A DNA stretch of 64,000 nucleotides from Oceanibacterium hippocampi (GCF_900172325.1 NZ_FWFR01000001.1:868001-932000), one strand, 5' to 3'. Positions 26,841 through 36,196 are shown, counted from the stretch's first letter. Notes: a model not told the origin generated them from the sequence alone. Numbers and translations are program-made.

Positions 26841-28031
26841 TTGGAAGCTGCGGATATCGTCATCGTCGGCGGCGGCGTCATCGGCAGCGCCGTTGCCTAC
26901 TTCCTGAAGGGGCCGGCGCGATTTCCCGGTCGCGTCACCGTCGTCGAACGGGACGCGAGCTATTCGGAAGGCTCGACCGCGCGGTCGGCCGGATCGATCC
27001 GCCAGCAGTTCTCGACGCCCGAGAATATCCGCATGTCGCAGTTCGGCCATGCCTTCCTCGGCTCCCTGCAGGAGCATCTGGGGGTCGATGGCGATCCGGT
27101 CGATATCGGCTTCCACGCGGCCGGATACCTGTTCCTTGCAACCCCTGCCGGCCTGCCGGTGCTGGCCGCCAATCACGCCATTCAGACCGCCGAGGGGGCG
27201 GAAATCGCGCTGCTCGACACCGCGGCGCTGGCCGCACGCTATCCCTGGCTCGCGCTCGACGACCTTGCTGCCGGCACGCTCGGGCTCGCCGGCGAGGGCT
27301 GGTTCGATGGCTACGGCCTTGGCCAGGCCTTCCGGCGCAAGGCGCGCTCGCTCGGCGTCGACTATCGCCACGACCGGGTCGTCGGGCTTGACCGCGATGG
27401 CGCCCGGATCACCGCCGCGCGGCTTGAAAGCGGCGGGCGGCTCGCCTGCGGGGCACTGGTCGACGCGGCCGGGCCGCGCGGCGCCGAGATCGCCGCGATG
27501 GCCGGGCTCTCGCTGCCGGTGCGGCCGCGCAAGCGCTTCGTCTTCGTGTTCGACTGCCGGGCCGCTGCCGACGGCCGCTTCGCCGACTGCCCGCTGGTGA
27601 TCGACCCGTCCGGCGTCTATTTCCGTCCCGAGGGCCCGCAGTTCATCACCGGCCTCTCGCCGGGCGTCGACGATCCCGACCCTGACTGCCTCGATCTGGA
27701 AGTCGATCACGACTGGTTCGACGAGCGGATATGGCCTGTGCTGGCGGCGCGCGTGCCGGACTTCGAGGCGATCAAGATGATCCGGGCCTGGGCCGGGCAC
27801 TATGCCTACAACACGCTCGACCAGAATGCCGTGCTCGGCCCCCACCCGGAGATCGGGAACTTCTATTTCGCTAACGGCTTTTCCGGGCATGGCCTGCAGC
27901 AATCGCCGGCGGTCGGTCGCGCCATCGCCGAACTGATCGTCGAGGGCGGCTATCGCAGCCTCGATCTCTCGCGCTTCGGCTACGAGCGGATCGTCGCCAA
28001 CGAGCCGGTACTGGAGAAGAACGTGGTCTGA
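26841..28031 (+). CDS. FAD-dependent oxidoreductase of the DAO family
   Basis: 396 residues with dinucleotide-binding GGGVIG at ~10-15, an acidic residue ending the second strand (VVERD), and a C-terminal FANGFSGHGLQQSPAVGRAIAELI flavin motif, as in sarcosine/D-amino-acid oxidase-like dehydrogenases (FOXRED1-like). It probably oxidises an N-methyl or amino compound; the substrate is unknown. TTG 26841 is used, with GTGGGAG 7-14 bases upstream; no ATG is in frame nearby. Confidence 0.82.
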   Translation: MEAADIVIVGGGVIGSAVAYFLKGPARFPGRVTVVERDASYSEGSTARSAGSIRQQFSTPENIRMSQFGHAFLGSLQEHLGVDGDPVDIGFHAAGYLFLATPAGLPVLAANHAIQTAEGAEIALLDTAALAARYPWLALDDLAAGTLGLAGEGWFDGYGLGQAFRRKARSLGVDYRHDRVVGLDRDGARITAARLESGGRLACGALVDAAGPRGAEIAAMAGLSLPVRPRKRFVFVFDCRAAADGRFADCPLVIDPSGVYFRPEGPQFITGLSPGVDDPDPDCLDLEVDHDWFDERIWPVLAARVPDFEAIKMIRAWAGHYAYNTLDQNAVLGPHPEIGNFYFANGFSGHGLQQSPAVGRAIAELIVEGGYRSLDLSRFGYERIVANEPVLEKNVV

Positions 28032-28170
28032 ACAGTCGCCGACACCGTGCCGTGACCCCGGACACGGTTCGTTAAAGCCGGCGGGGCTATGCTCGGTGCC
28101 TGTTGACGAACGGGGATCCGAACGACGCCAGGTGGCGGCGGCGCGATCCCCGGAAGCGCGGAGGATCGCA

Positions 28171-28872
28171 ATGCCGGCACGCTGGCTTGTCGTCGCCCTG
28201 GGCCTTCTGCTGCTCCCGGCGTTTACCGCCGGGCCTGCTCCCGCGCCGCTTCCGTCCGGCCGGATGGCGCTGGTCTTCTTCGATTCGCTGGCGCTGATGC
28301 GGGGCGAGGGGCAGGACGCCAGCGTTCCGGGCCTCGTCCGTCGCTTTGAAGGGCCGGTCGTGATCCGCCTGCGGGGCAGCGCGTCTGCTCGGACCCGGGC
28401 CGAGGTCGCCCGCATCGCGGCGCGTCTGAGCGACTGGACGGGGCGCCGGTTCCGGCTTGTGGACGAGATACCCTACCGAACCCGGCATATCGACATCACG
28501 GTGCATGACGATGCCCGGGTCGGCGCCCGCCACGGCGACGAGGGCGCGGTCTGCTTCACCCGTACATGGGGCCGCCAGGGCCACCTGTTCCGCGCCGCGA
28601 TCGACATCGGCGCCGATTACGCCGATTGCCTGGCGCACGAGATGATGCACGCGGTCGGGTTCGACAATCACTGGGCCGGGCGCGACGCCGGGGCGGACTG
28701 CCCGTCGGTATTGGCGCACCGTCATACGGATGCCCGGACAAGCGATTTCAGCGCCTTCGACGAGATGGCGATCCGCCTGCTCTACAGCGCCGAACTCAGC
28801 CCCGGGATGGTGCGGGCGGAGGCGCTCGCCATCGCCCGCCGGGCATTGATGCCGGGGCGTTCGGCCAGCTGA
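28171..28872 (+). CDS. DUF2927 secreted metalloprotease-like protein
   Basis: 233 residues with a signal peptide (~1-21, WLVVALGLLLLPAFTAG) and a zinc-protease motif HEMMHAVGFDNH at ~156-167 (HExxHxxGxxxH). This is the DUF2927 family, predicted secreted zinc peptidases without a known substrate. ATG 28171 is preceded by a perfect GGAGG 7 bases away, which decides the start against codons up to 75 bases upstream. Confidence 0.82.
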   Translation: MPARWLVVALGLLLLPAFTAGPAPAPLPSGRMALVFFDSLALMRGEGQDASVPGLVRRFEGPVVIRLRGSASARTRAEVARIAARLSDWTGRRFRLVDEIPYRTRHIDITVHDDARVGARHGDEGAVCFTRTWGRQGHLFRAAIDIGADYADCLAHEMMHAVGFDNHWAGRDAGADCPSVLAHRHTDARTSDFSAFDEMAIRLLYSAELSPGMVRAEALAIARRALMPGRSAS

Positions 28873-28909
28873 CGGCCGTATCGCGCATGCTGACGTTGTC
28901 GCCGCACCG

Positions 28910-29767
28910 TCACGTGACCTCCGAACGAAGCCATTCCAGCACGGCATCTCGCGCGGCGTTCGACTTTCGCTGCGCGGGTTGAACCACGTAATAGCCGCCC
29001 TGGTCCTCCCGCCCGTCCTGCCACAGGACGACGAGCCGGCCCTCGGCGAGCGAACTGCCCAGAAGCAGACGTGGCACGAGCGCGATGCCTTGCCCGTTTG
29101 CCGCGGCATCCATGGCCAGCGCGGTCTGATTGAACTGCATGATCCGATGCCGGGCGCCATTGGCCGTGTCGGCGAGCAGCGCTTCCCAGTATCGGTGGCT
29201 GTCCTGGATCAGGCGGCGATCGGCCAGCGCGCCGATATGGTCGACGGCACTGACGGTCTTTCCGAACTCCGGACTGCAGACCGCGCAGAGGTCGAGGCGG
29301 GCGAGCAGCGACCATTCCAGACCCTTTCCGAACGGTGGGCGCCCCTGGCGGATCGCCAGGTCGATGCCGTCGGAGCGAAAATCCGCGAGCCGTTCGCTCG
29401 CCATCGTGTGGAGATCGATGTCGGGATGTCGCTCGGCGAAGCGGCCGAGCCGGGGCACCAGCCATTTCGCGGCGAACGACGGTGTCATGCTGAGGGTTAT
29501 ACGGGCGTTCTCCGGCCGGAGCTCACGGGTCGCCTGTTCGATGATCGTGAATGCCCGGCGGAGCGGCGCGTGATAACTGGCCCCGCTCTCGGTCAGTGCC
29601 AGGCCGCGGGCCTGCCGCAGGAACAGCGGCACCCCGAGGTCGGCCTCCAGCCGCCGGACCTGCTGCGCCACCGCCCCGGGCGTCAGGTTCAGCTCGTCCG
29701 CGGCGCGTCGGAAATTGAGGTGCCGGGCGGCGGCATCGAACATCCGCAACATGTTCAGGTTCGGCAT
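28910..29767 (-). CDS. LysR-family regulator, GcvA-like
   Basis: N-terminal winged helix (LRMFDAAARHLNFRRAADELNLTPGAVAQQVRRLE) and a LysR substrate-binding domain with the GcvA-like WLVPRLGRFAERHPDIDL pattern. Start uncertain: ATG 29767 gives the usual LysR N-terminus and 285 residues; TTG 29839 would add 24 residues. Neither has a good ribosome site. It is divergent from the SDR gene, the classical LysR arrangement, so the SDR is its likely target. Confidence 0.85.
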   Translation of the reverse strand: MPNLNMLRMFDAAARHLNFRRAADELNLTPGAVAQQVRRLEADLGVPLFLRQARGLALTESGASYHAPLRRAFTIIEQATRELRPENARITLSMTPSFAAKWLVPRLGRFAERHPDIDLHTMASERLADFRSDGIDLAIRQGRPPFGKGLEWSLLARLDLCAVCSPEFGKTVSAVDHIGALADRRLIQDSHRYWEALLADTANGARHRIMQFNQTALAMDAAANGQGIALVPRLLLGSSLAEGRLVVLWQDGREDQGGYYVVQPAQRKSNAARDAVLEWLRSEVT

Positions 29768-29893
29768 TCGCACGGGCGGAGCGGCTCTTTCAGGCAGTAG
29801 ATTTTCTACAGTCTCGCGCGACAAGCGATGATTGGTCAAGCGGCCGTCCGCGGTTCATGTTGATGACGGAATGTGACAACGGGAGAACCAGTC

Positions 29894-30598
29894 ATGACGT
29901 CATCGAAGGTTGCGCTCATCACGGCAGGTGGCAGCGGCATGGGCGCGGACGCCGCCCGGCGGCTGGCCGCGGACGGTTACGAAATCGCGATCCTGTCATC
30001 CTCGGGCAAGGGTGAAGCCCTGGCGAAGGAACATGGCGGGATCGGCGTGACCGGTTCGAACCGCTCGGTCGAGGATCTGCAGAAGCTTGTCGACCTTGCG
30101 ATGGAACGCTGGGGGCGCATCGACGTGCTGGTCAATTCCGCCGGCCACGGCCCGAAGGGTCCGGTGCTGGAAATCAGCGACGACGACTGGCACGTCGGGA
30201 TGGAGGTATATCTGCTGAACGTCGTGCGGCCGGCCCGCCTCGTCGCCCCGGTCATGTCGGCGCAGGGCGGCGGCGCGATCGTCAACATCTCGACCTTCGC
30301 GGCCTTCGAGCCGGACCCGTTGTTTCCGACCTCGGGCGTGTTCCGGGCCGGGCTGGCCGCCTTCACCAAGCTCTTCGCCGACAAGTATGCCTCCGACAAT
30401 GTCCGGATGAACAACGTTCTTCCCGGCTTCATCGACAGCCTTCCCGAAACCGCCGACCGTCGCGCGCGGATCCCGATGGGGCGCTATGGAAATGCGGACG
30501 AGGTTTCGGCCCTGATCGCCTATCTGGCGTCGGACGCCGCCGCCTACGTGACCGGTCAGAATATCCGTATCGACGGCGGGCTGACCCGTGCCGTCTGA
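29894..30598 (+). CDS. SDR-family protein with a degenerate active site
   Basis: 234 residues with an SDR Rossmann fold: TAGGSGMG cofactor loop near the start, NSAG, and C-terminal TGQNIRIDGG. The YxxxK catalytic motif, expected before an AGL helix, reads PTSGVFRAGL here, so Tyr appears as Ser and Lys as Arg. The protein may bind NAD(P) but is unlikely to catalyse by the standard mechanism. Start ATG 29894 has GGGAGA at 29881-29886. Divergent LysR gene upstream; the small membrane protein gene overlaps its 3' end by 11 bases. Confidence 0.82.
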   Translation: MTSSKVALITAGGSGMGADAARRLAADGYEIAILSSSGKGEALAKEHGGIGVTGSNRSVEDLQKLVDLAMERWGRIDVLVNSAGHGPKGPVLEISDDDWHVGMEVYLLNVVRPARLVAPVMSAQGGGAIVNISTFAAFEPDPLFPTSGVFRAGLAAFTKLFADKYASDNVRMNNVLPGFIDSLPETADRRARIPMGRYGNADEVSALIAYLASDAAAYVTGQNIRIDGGLTRAV

Positions 30599-30842
30599 CG
30601 CGATCGTCGGGTTGCGGGGTACGGGCCGGATTGCCTTCGCGATCAAGTGGATCGCCTCGGCCATGCAGATCCTCGGATATTCCGCGACGGCCGTTGGGCT
30701 GGCGCCGTGGAATATCTACCTGTTCCTGGCCGGTCTGACGGGCTGGCTCGCCGTCGGCGTGCTGTGGAACGACAAGGCGATCATGCTGATCCACCTTGCC
30801 GCCCTCGGTGCCATGCTGGTCGGGCTGGCCGGCGGGTCCTAG
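30588..30842 (+). CDS. Small membrane protein, DUF6552-like
   Basis: 84 residues, with three hydrophobic segments (~17-37, ~43-58, ~64-82: IKWIASAMQILGYSATAVGL, PWNIYLFLAGLTGWLAVGVLW, IMLIHLAALGAMLVG). The pattern resembles the DUF6552 family of small alphaproteobacterial membrane proteins; no function known. GTG 30588 overlaps the SDR stop by 11 bases, implying coupling; its own stop overlaps the mcd stop on the other strand. Confidence 0.68.
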   Translation: MPSDAIVGLRGTGRIAFAIKWIASAMQILGYSATAVGLAPWNIYLFLAGLTGWLAVGVLWNDKAIMLIHLAALGAMLVGLAGGS

Positions 30843-32539
30843 TTCGCGCCGTCCAGCAAGCGGCGGGCGATGACCTGGGCCTGGATCTCGCCGGCGCCCT
30901 CGAAGATGTTGAGGATCCGGGCGTCGCAGAGCACCCGGCTGATCGGGTACTCCATGGCGAAGCCGTTGCCGCCGTGGATCTGCAGCGCGTTGTCGGCGGC
31001 GCCCCAGGCGACCCGGGCGGCAAGCAGCTTGGCCATGCCGGCCTCGAGGTCGCAGCGCCGGCCCTCGTCCTTGGCGCGTGCCGAGGCGTAGGTGAGCTGA
31101 CGGGCGATCATGATCTCGGTCGCCATCCACGCCAGCTTGCCGTAGACGCGCGGGAAGGCGCCGATCGGCTTGCCGAACTGGATCCGCTCGCGGGCGTAGG
31201 CGAGGCCAAGTTCGAGCGCGTTCTGGGCGACGCCAAGCGCGCGCGCCGCGGTCTGGATGCGGGCGCTCTCGAAGGTCTGCATGAGCTGCTTGAAGCCGTT
31301 GCCCTCGCTGCCGCCGAGCAGGTTCTCCTTCGGCACCTCGAAGCCGTCGAAGCCGATCTCGTATTCCTTCATGCCGCGATAGCCGAGCACCGGGATCTCG
31401 CCGCCCGACATGCCCTCGGCCGGGAAGGGATCGCCCTCGGTGCCGCGCGGCTTTTCGGCGAGCAGCATGGAGAGGCCCTTGTAGCCCGGCGCGTCCGGGT
31501 TGGTGCGGGCGAGCAGGGTCATCACGTCGGCGCGGGCGGCGTGGGTGATCCAGGTCTTGTTGCCGGTCACCTTGTAGACGTCGCCGTCGAGGCGGGCGCG
31601 GGTCTTCAGGCTGGCGAGGTCGGAACCGGTGTTGGGCTCGGTGAAGACCGCGGTCGGCAGGATCTCGCCGCTGGCGATCTTCGGCAGCCAGCGCGTCTTC
31701 TGCGCGTCGGTGCCGCCGAGCAGGATCAGTTCGGCGGCAATCTCCGAGCGGGTGCCGAGCGAGCCGACGCCGATATAGCCGCGCGAGAGCTCTTCCGAGA
31801 CCACGCACATCGATGTCTTGCCGAGGCCGAGGCCGCCGAAATCCTCCGGGATGGTCAGGCCGAAGACGCCGAGTTCGGCCATCTCCTCGATCACCGACAT
31901 CGGGATCAGTTCGTCCTTCAGATGCCAGTCATGGGCGAACGGCACGACCTTCTCGTCGGCGAAGCGGCGGAACTGCTGCGCGATCATGGTGTAGGTCTCG
32001 TCGAGACCCGGATCGCCGAAATCGCCGGTCGTCGTGCCCTCGGCGATCAGCGTCCCGATCTGTGCGCGCACGCCCGGCGCATCGCCCGCCGCGATCAGCC
32101 GGCGCACCGCCGGGGTCAGTACGCTGGCCATCGCCGCCTCGTCGAGGCCGAAATGGGCCGGTCGGACGATCTCGCCCTGGGTCATCGCCACGCCGCCGGC
32201 GAGCTGGCCGAGATATTCGCCGAAGCCGGCCTGCAGGATAAGCCGCTCGATCTCGCCGAGCTTGCCCTCGTCGTCAAGCCGGACGGCCCAGCCGCGCAAC
32301 TCGCGCAGGGCCTCGACATAGGTCGCGATCCAGGCGAAGCCGTGGGCGCGGAACTGCTCTTGCTCGAGGCGCGCGGTATCGATCCGGCCGTCGGCGCCGC
32401 CGACCTGTGCCGCGACCCGTTCGGCGACCAGCGAGCGGTAGCGCTCGGCCGCCTCGACCGCCTCGCCGGTGATTGCCAACAGATCGTCGAGAAGCGGGCC
32501 GGTGCCCGCCGCGTCCGCTTCGAGTGCCGCAGCCGTCAT
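30839..32539 (-). CDS. mcd: (2S)-Methylsuccinyl-CoA dehydrogenase
   Basis: 566 residues, longer than ordinary acyl-CoA dehydrogenases because of an N-terminal helical domain of ~150 residues, as in Mcd. The dehydrogenase core shows FTEPNTGSDLASLKTRA, SARIQTAARALGVAQ and IHGGNGFAMEYPISR. Mcd converts (2S)-methylsuccinyl-CoA to mesaconyl-CoA in the ethylmalonyl-CoA pathway for acetyl-CoA assimilation, passing electrons to ETF (etfBA at ~24-26 kb). It lies 97 bases downstream of ccr on the same strand, which supports this identification over a generic acyl-CoA dehydrogenase. Confidence 0.9.
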   Translation of the reverse strand: MTAAALEADAAGTGPLLDDLLAITGEAVEAAERYRSLVAERVAAQVGGADGRIDTARLEQEQFRAHGFAWIATYVEALRELRGWAVRLDDEGKLGEIERLILQAGFGEYLGQLAGGVAMTQGEIVRPAHFGLDEAAMASVLTPAVRRLIAAGDAPGVRAQIGTLIAEGTTTGDFGDPGLDETYTMIAQQFRRFADEKVVPFAHDWHLKDELIPMSVIEEMAELGVFGLTIPEDFGGLGLGKTSMCVVSEELSRGYIGVGSLGTRSEIAAELILLGGTDAQKTRWLPKIASGEILPTAVFTEPNTGSDLASLKTRARLDGDVYKVTGNKTWITHAARADVMTLLARTNPDAPGYKGLSMLLAEKPRGTEGDPFPAEGMSGGEIPVLGYRGMKEYEIGFDGFEVPKENLLGGSEGNGFKQLMQTFESARIQTAARALGVAQNALELGLAYARERIQFGKPIGAFPRVYGKLAWMATEIMIARQLTYASARAKDEGRRCDLEAGMAKLLAARVAWGAADNALQIHGGNGFAMEYPISRVLCDARILNIFEGAGEIQAQVIARRLLDGAN

Positions 32540-32636
32540 CGTTCTTCCTTACAACGCGAGTATCTTCGAATGTCGATGCCCCCGCCCGGATCGCCCGTGC
32601 GGGACGGGACGGGCGGGGGCTATGCCGTCCGCCCGG

Positions 32637-33947
32637 TCAGCCGTTGCCGGCCTCGATCGCATCCTCGACCGTGCGCATGCCGGGATATTTCGCCGACACC
32701 AGCACCGCCATGTTCCCCGGCTTGTGCTCGTTCTTGTACATCTTCATGTGCGCGCGCGGGATGTCGGACCAGGAGAAAACCTCGCTCATCACCGGGTCGA
32801 TGCGACGCTCGATCATCAGCTGGTTGGCCTGGGCGGCCTGTTTCAGGTTGGCGAAATGGCTGCCCTGGATGCGCTTCTGCCGCATCCAGACGAAGCGCGC
32901 ATCGAAGGTGATGTTGTAGCCGGTGGTGCCGGCGCAGAAGACCACCATGCCGCCGCGCTTGACCACGAAGCAGGACACCGGGAAGGTCGCCTCGCCCGGA
33001 TGCTCGAAGACGAAATCGACGTCGTTGCCCTTGCCGGTGATCGCCCAGATCGCCTTGCCGAACTCGCGGCACTTCTTCATGTAGGCGCCGTAGGCCTCGG
33101 TATCCTCGACCAGCGGCATCTTGCCCCAGCAGTCGAAGTCCTTGCGGTTGATGACGCCCTTGGCGCCGAGCGAGAGCACGAAATCGCGCTTCGATTCGTC
33201 CGAGATCACGCCGATGGCGTTGGCGCCGGCGGTCGAGATGAGTTGGATCGCCATCGAGCCGAGGCCGCCGGAGGCACCCCAGACGAGCACGTTGTCGCCC
33301 GGCCGGAGGATATGCGGGCGATGGCCGAACAGCATGCGGTAGGCGGTGGCGAGCGTCAGCGTGTAGCAGGCGCTTTCTTCCCAGGTCAGGTGGCGCGGCC
33401 GATGCATGATCTGGCGCGACTGCACCCGGGCGAACTGCGCGAACGAGCCGTCCGGCGTCTCGTAGCCCCAGATCCGCTGGCTCGGCGAGAACATCGGGTC
33501 GCCGCCGTTGCATTCCTCGTCGTCGCCGTCGTCCTGGTTGCAATGCACCACGACCTCGTCGCCGACCTTGAAGCGCTTGACCCGGCTGCCGATCGCATAG
33601 ACCACGCCCGAGGCGTCGGAACCGGCGATGTGGTAATCGGCCTTGTGGATGTCGAACGGGCTAACAGGGACGCCCAGTCCGGCCCAGACGCCGTTGTAGT
33701 TGACGCCCGCGGCCATCACGAGAATCAGCACCTCGTCCGGGTCGATCGTCGGCGTATCGACGACCTCGACCTGCATCGCCTTGTCGGGCAGGCCGTGCCG
33801 TTCGCGCCGAATCGCCCAAGCATACATCTGCTTCGGTACATGTCCGAGCGGGGGAATCTCGCCGACTTCATAGAGGTCTTTGTAGACGCCTTTCGCCGCA
33901 CTTTCGGTCGTCGCGTCGGCGACGCTTTCGGTTTCAGCCATGGCCAT
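32637..33947 (-). CDS. ccr: Crotonyl-CoA carboxylase/reductase
   Basis: 436-residue MDR-superfamily enzyme. NADPH fold VWGASGGLGSMAIQLISTAGA, the crotonyl-CoA/CO2 pocket region HPGEATFPVSCFVVKRGG, and the N-terminal YAWAIRRERHG pattern are those of Ccr, which reductively carboxylates crotonyl-CoA to ethylmalonyl-CoA. This is the committed step of the ethylmalonyl-CoA pathway. The ATG at 33947 has GGAGGAAT upstream. It is divergent from ecm across a 242-bp regulatory region and leads mcd. Confidence 0.95.
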   Translation of the reverse strand: MAMAETESVADATTESAAKGVYKDLYEVGEIPPLGHVPKQMYAWAIRRERHGLPDKAMQVEVVDTPTIDPDEVLILVMAAGVNYNGVWAGLGVPVSPFDIHKADYHIAGSDASGVVYAIGSRVKRFKVGDEVVVHCNQDDGDDEECNGGDPMFSPSQRIWGYETPDGSFAQFARVQSRQIMHRPRHLTWEESACYTLTLATAYRMLFGHRPHILRPGDNVLVWGASGGLGSMAIQLISTAGANAIGVISDESKRDFVLSLGAKGVINRKDFDCWGKMPLVEDTEAYGAYMKKCREFGKAIWAITGKGNDVDFVFEHPGEATFPVSCFVVKRGGMVVFCAGTTGYNITFDARFVWMRQKRIQGSHFANLKQAAQANQLMIERRIDPVMSEVFSWSDIPRAHMKMYKNEHKPGNMAVLVSAKYPGMRTVEDAIEAGNG

Positions 33948-34069
33948 TCCTCCAACCTTCCTTGTCTCGCGGGCGGCGCGCCGCTAGGCTCGCAACCCGA
34001 TCATTTCAGCCGTCTCCCGCGGCCGGAAGCGGCGAACTGAGGGCGATCTAAGAGGATCGATCAGGATGC

Positions 34070-34143
34070 TGCAAGTTCTTTTTGCACCGCAGCAGAGAGA
34101 CATGATATTTCTTCCAGCGACCTTGCGCCGCAATATTGCGCCG
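34070..34143. promoter_or_regulatory. Repeat-rich regulatory region between ccr and ecm
   Basis: Between the divergent ccr and ecm starts there are an inverted repeat TGCAA-N7-TTGCA (34070-34086), a perfect palindrome GCAATATTGC (34130-34139) and a direct repeat TTGCGCCG at 34123-34130 and 34136-34143. TGCAA-type half-sites resemble those bound by ScfR-family regulators (RamB, PccR) of acetate and propionyl-CoA genes. I read this as a probable operator cluster; the bound protein is inference. Confidence 0.4.
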
Positions 34144-34189
34144 TGACAGGGGTCAGTCGACGAAACGATGTTGTGCAGATGAGGTTCAG

Positions 34190-36196
34190 GTGAGCGGCAA
34201 GGCGGACAGGACGGAAACCCCGGTGAAGCGCGACAAACCGTGGCTGTTCCGGACATATTCGGGACATTCCTCGGCGCGCGCCTCGAACGAGCTGTACCGG
34301 ACGAACCTGGCGCGCGGGCAGACCGGGCTGTCGGTGGCCTTCGACCTGCCGACCCAGACCGGTTACGATTCCGACCATCCGCTGGCGATCGGCGAGGTCG
34401 GCAAGGTCGGCGTGCCGATCGGCCACCTGGGCGACATGCGGGCGCTGCTCGACGGCATCCCGCTCGACCGCATGAACACCTCGATGACGATCAACGCGAC
34501 GGCGCCCTGGCTGCTGGCGCTCTATATCGCGGTCGCCGACGAAACCGGCGCGGCGCGCGAATCGCTTACCGGCACGGTGCAGAACGACATCATCAAGGAG
34601 TATCTGAGCCGGGGCACCCACATCTTCCCGCCCGAGCCGTCGATGCGGCTGATCACCGACGTGATCTCGTTCACCGCCGGCGAGATGCCGAAATGGAACC
34701 CGACCAACATCTGCTCCTACCACCTGCAGGAGGCGGGCGCGACGCCAGTGCAGGAACTGGCCTATGCGCTGGCCAACGCGATCGCCGTGCTCGACGCGGT
34801 GCGGGCGACCGGGCGCTTCGACGATGACGCCTTCCCGCGTGTCGCCGGCCGGATTTCCTTCTTCGTCAATGCCGGCATCCGCTTCATCACCGAGATCTGC
34901 AAGATGCGCGCCTTCGGCGAGTTGTGGGACGAGATCCTCGAAACCCGCTACGGCGTCGAGGACCCGAAGTTCCGGCGCTTCCGTTACGGCGTGCAGGTCA
35001 ACTCGCTCGGCCTGACCGAGCAGCAGCCGGAGAACAACGTCTATCGCATCCTGCTGGAGATGCTGGCGGTCACCCTGTCCAAGGACGCCCGGGCCCGCGC
35101 CGTGCAGCTGCCGGCGTGGAACGAGGCGCTCGGCCTGCCGCGCCCGTGGGACCAGCAATGGTCGCTGCGCCTGCAGCAGATCGTCGCCCACGAGACCGAC
35201 CTGCTGGAATACGAGGACATTTTCCGCGGCTCCGAGGTGATCGCTGCCAAGGTCGAGAGCCTGAAGGCCGAGGCCAAGGCCGAACTCGACCGGATCCTCG
35301 GACTCGGCGGCGCCGTCGCGGCCGTCGAGACCGGCTACATGAAGGAAGCGCTCGTCCAGGCCAATGCCGAGCGGGTGCGCCGGGTGATGGACGGCTCGAC
35401 CGTCGTGGTCGGCGTCAACCAGTTCACCGAAAGCGCACCGTCGCCGCTGCTGGATGCGGGCGACGGCGGCATCATGACCGTCGACCCGGCGGCGGAGAAT
35501 GCCCAGATCGAGGGCCTCGCCGGCTGGCGGGCAGGCCGCGATCAGGGCGCCGTCGACGCGGCGCTGGCCGCGCTCGCCGAGGCGGCGAAGGGCGGCGCCA
35601 ACATCATGCCGGTCTCGATCGAGGCGGCGAAGGCCGGCGTCACCACCGGCGAATGGGGCGAGACCCTGCGTCGGGTGTTCGGCGAGTATCGAGCGCCGAC
35701 CGGCGTCGGCGCCACGGTCAGCCGGGTCGGCGGCGACCGCCTGACGGAAACCCGCAACCGGGTCGAGGCGGTCGCCCGGCGGCTTGGCCGGCCGCTCAAG
35801 ATCCTGATCGGCAAGCCCGGCCTCGACGGTCATTCCAACGGCGCCGAGCAGATCGCCGTTGCCGCGCGCGACTGCGGCATGGAGGTGGTCTACGAGGGCA
35901 TCCGCCTGACCCCGGACCAGATCGTCAACGCGGCGCTGGAGGAGGCGGTTCACCTGGTCGGCCTGTCGATCCTGTCGGGCAGTCACGTGAAGCTCGCCGA
36001 GGATGTCCTGAAGGGCCTGCGCGATCTCGGGCTCGGCGCAGTGCCGGTGATCGTCGGCGGCATCATCCCGCCCGAAGACGCGGCGCGCCTGAAGGCGGCG
36101 GGGATCGCCGCCGTATACACGCCGAAGGATTACGACCTGACCGCGATCATGGCCGATATCGCCGGGATCATCGACGCCCGGGGCGAGGCGGCCTGA
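34190..36196 (+). CDS. ecm: Ethylmalonyl-CoA mutase
   Basis: 668-residue B12-dependent acyl-CoA mutase converting (2R)-ethylmalonyl-CoA to (2S)-methylsuccinyl-CoA. N-terminal TIM-barrel (FDLPTQTGYDSDHP, TINATAPWLLALY) and C-terminal cobalamin domain with the base-off histidine motif DGHSNGAEQIA, the Ecm-typical variant of the DxHxxG loop, and VGLSILSGSH. GTG 34190 is chosen because GAGG lies 5 bases upstream (34180-34184) and because the earlier in-frame start would add 18 unsupported residues. Divergent from ccr and mcd, completing the distinctive steps of the pathway. Confidence 0.95.
   Translation: MSGKADRTETPVKRDKPWLFRTYSGHSSARASNELYRTNLARGQTGLSVAFDLPTQTGYDSDHPLAIGEVGKVGVPIGHLGDMRALLDGIPLDRMNTSMTINATAPWLLALYIAVADETGAARESLTGTVQNDIIKEYLSRGTHIFPPEPSMRLITDVISFTAGEMPKWNPTNICSYHLQEAGATPVQELAYALANAIAVLDAVRATGRFDDDAFPRVAGRISFFVNAGIRFITEICKMRAFGELWDEILETRYGVEDPKFRRFRYGVQVNSLGLTEQQPENNVYRILLEMLAVTLSKDARARAVQLPAWNEALGLPRPWDQQWSLRLQQIVAHETDLLEYEDIFRGSEVIAAKVESLKAEAKAELDRILGLGGAVAAVETGYMKEALVQANAERVRRVMDGSTVVVGVNQFTESAPSPLLDAGDGGIMTVDPAAENAQIEGLAGWRAGRDQGAVDAALAALAEAAKGGANIMPVSIEAAKAGVTTGEWGETLRRVFGEYRAPTGVGATVSRVGGDRLTETRNRVEAVARRLGRPLKILIGKPGLDGHSNGAEQIAVAARDCGMEVVYEGIRLTPDQIVNAALEEAVHLVGLSILSGSHVKLAEDVLKGLRDLGLGAVPVIVGGIIPPEDAARLKAAGIAAVYTPKDYDLTAIMADIAGIIDARGEAA

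Noticed and set aside
30647-32911. 754-codon open frame antisense to mcd
   Set aside because: No motif and overlaps the whole of a well-supported acyl-CoA dehydrogenase-family gene.
33948-34189. Cobalamin riboswitch upstream of ecm or ccr
   Set aside because: The region has palindromes and promoter-like features but no B12 box or multi-stem core.
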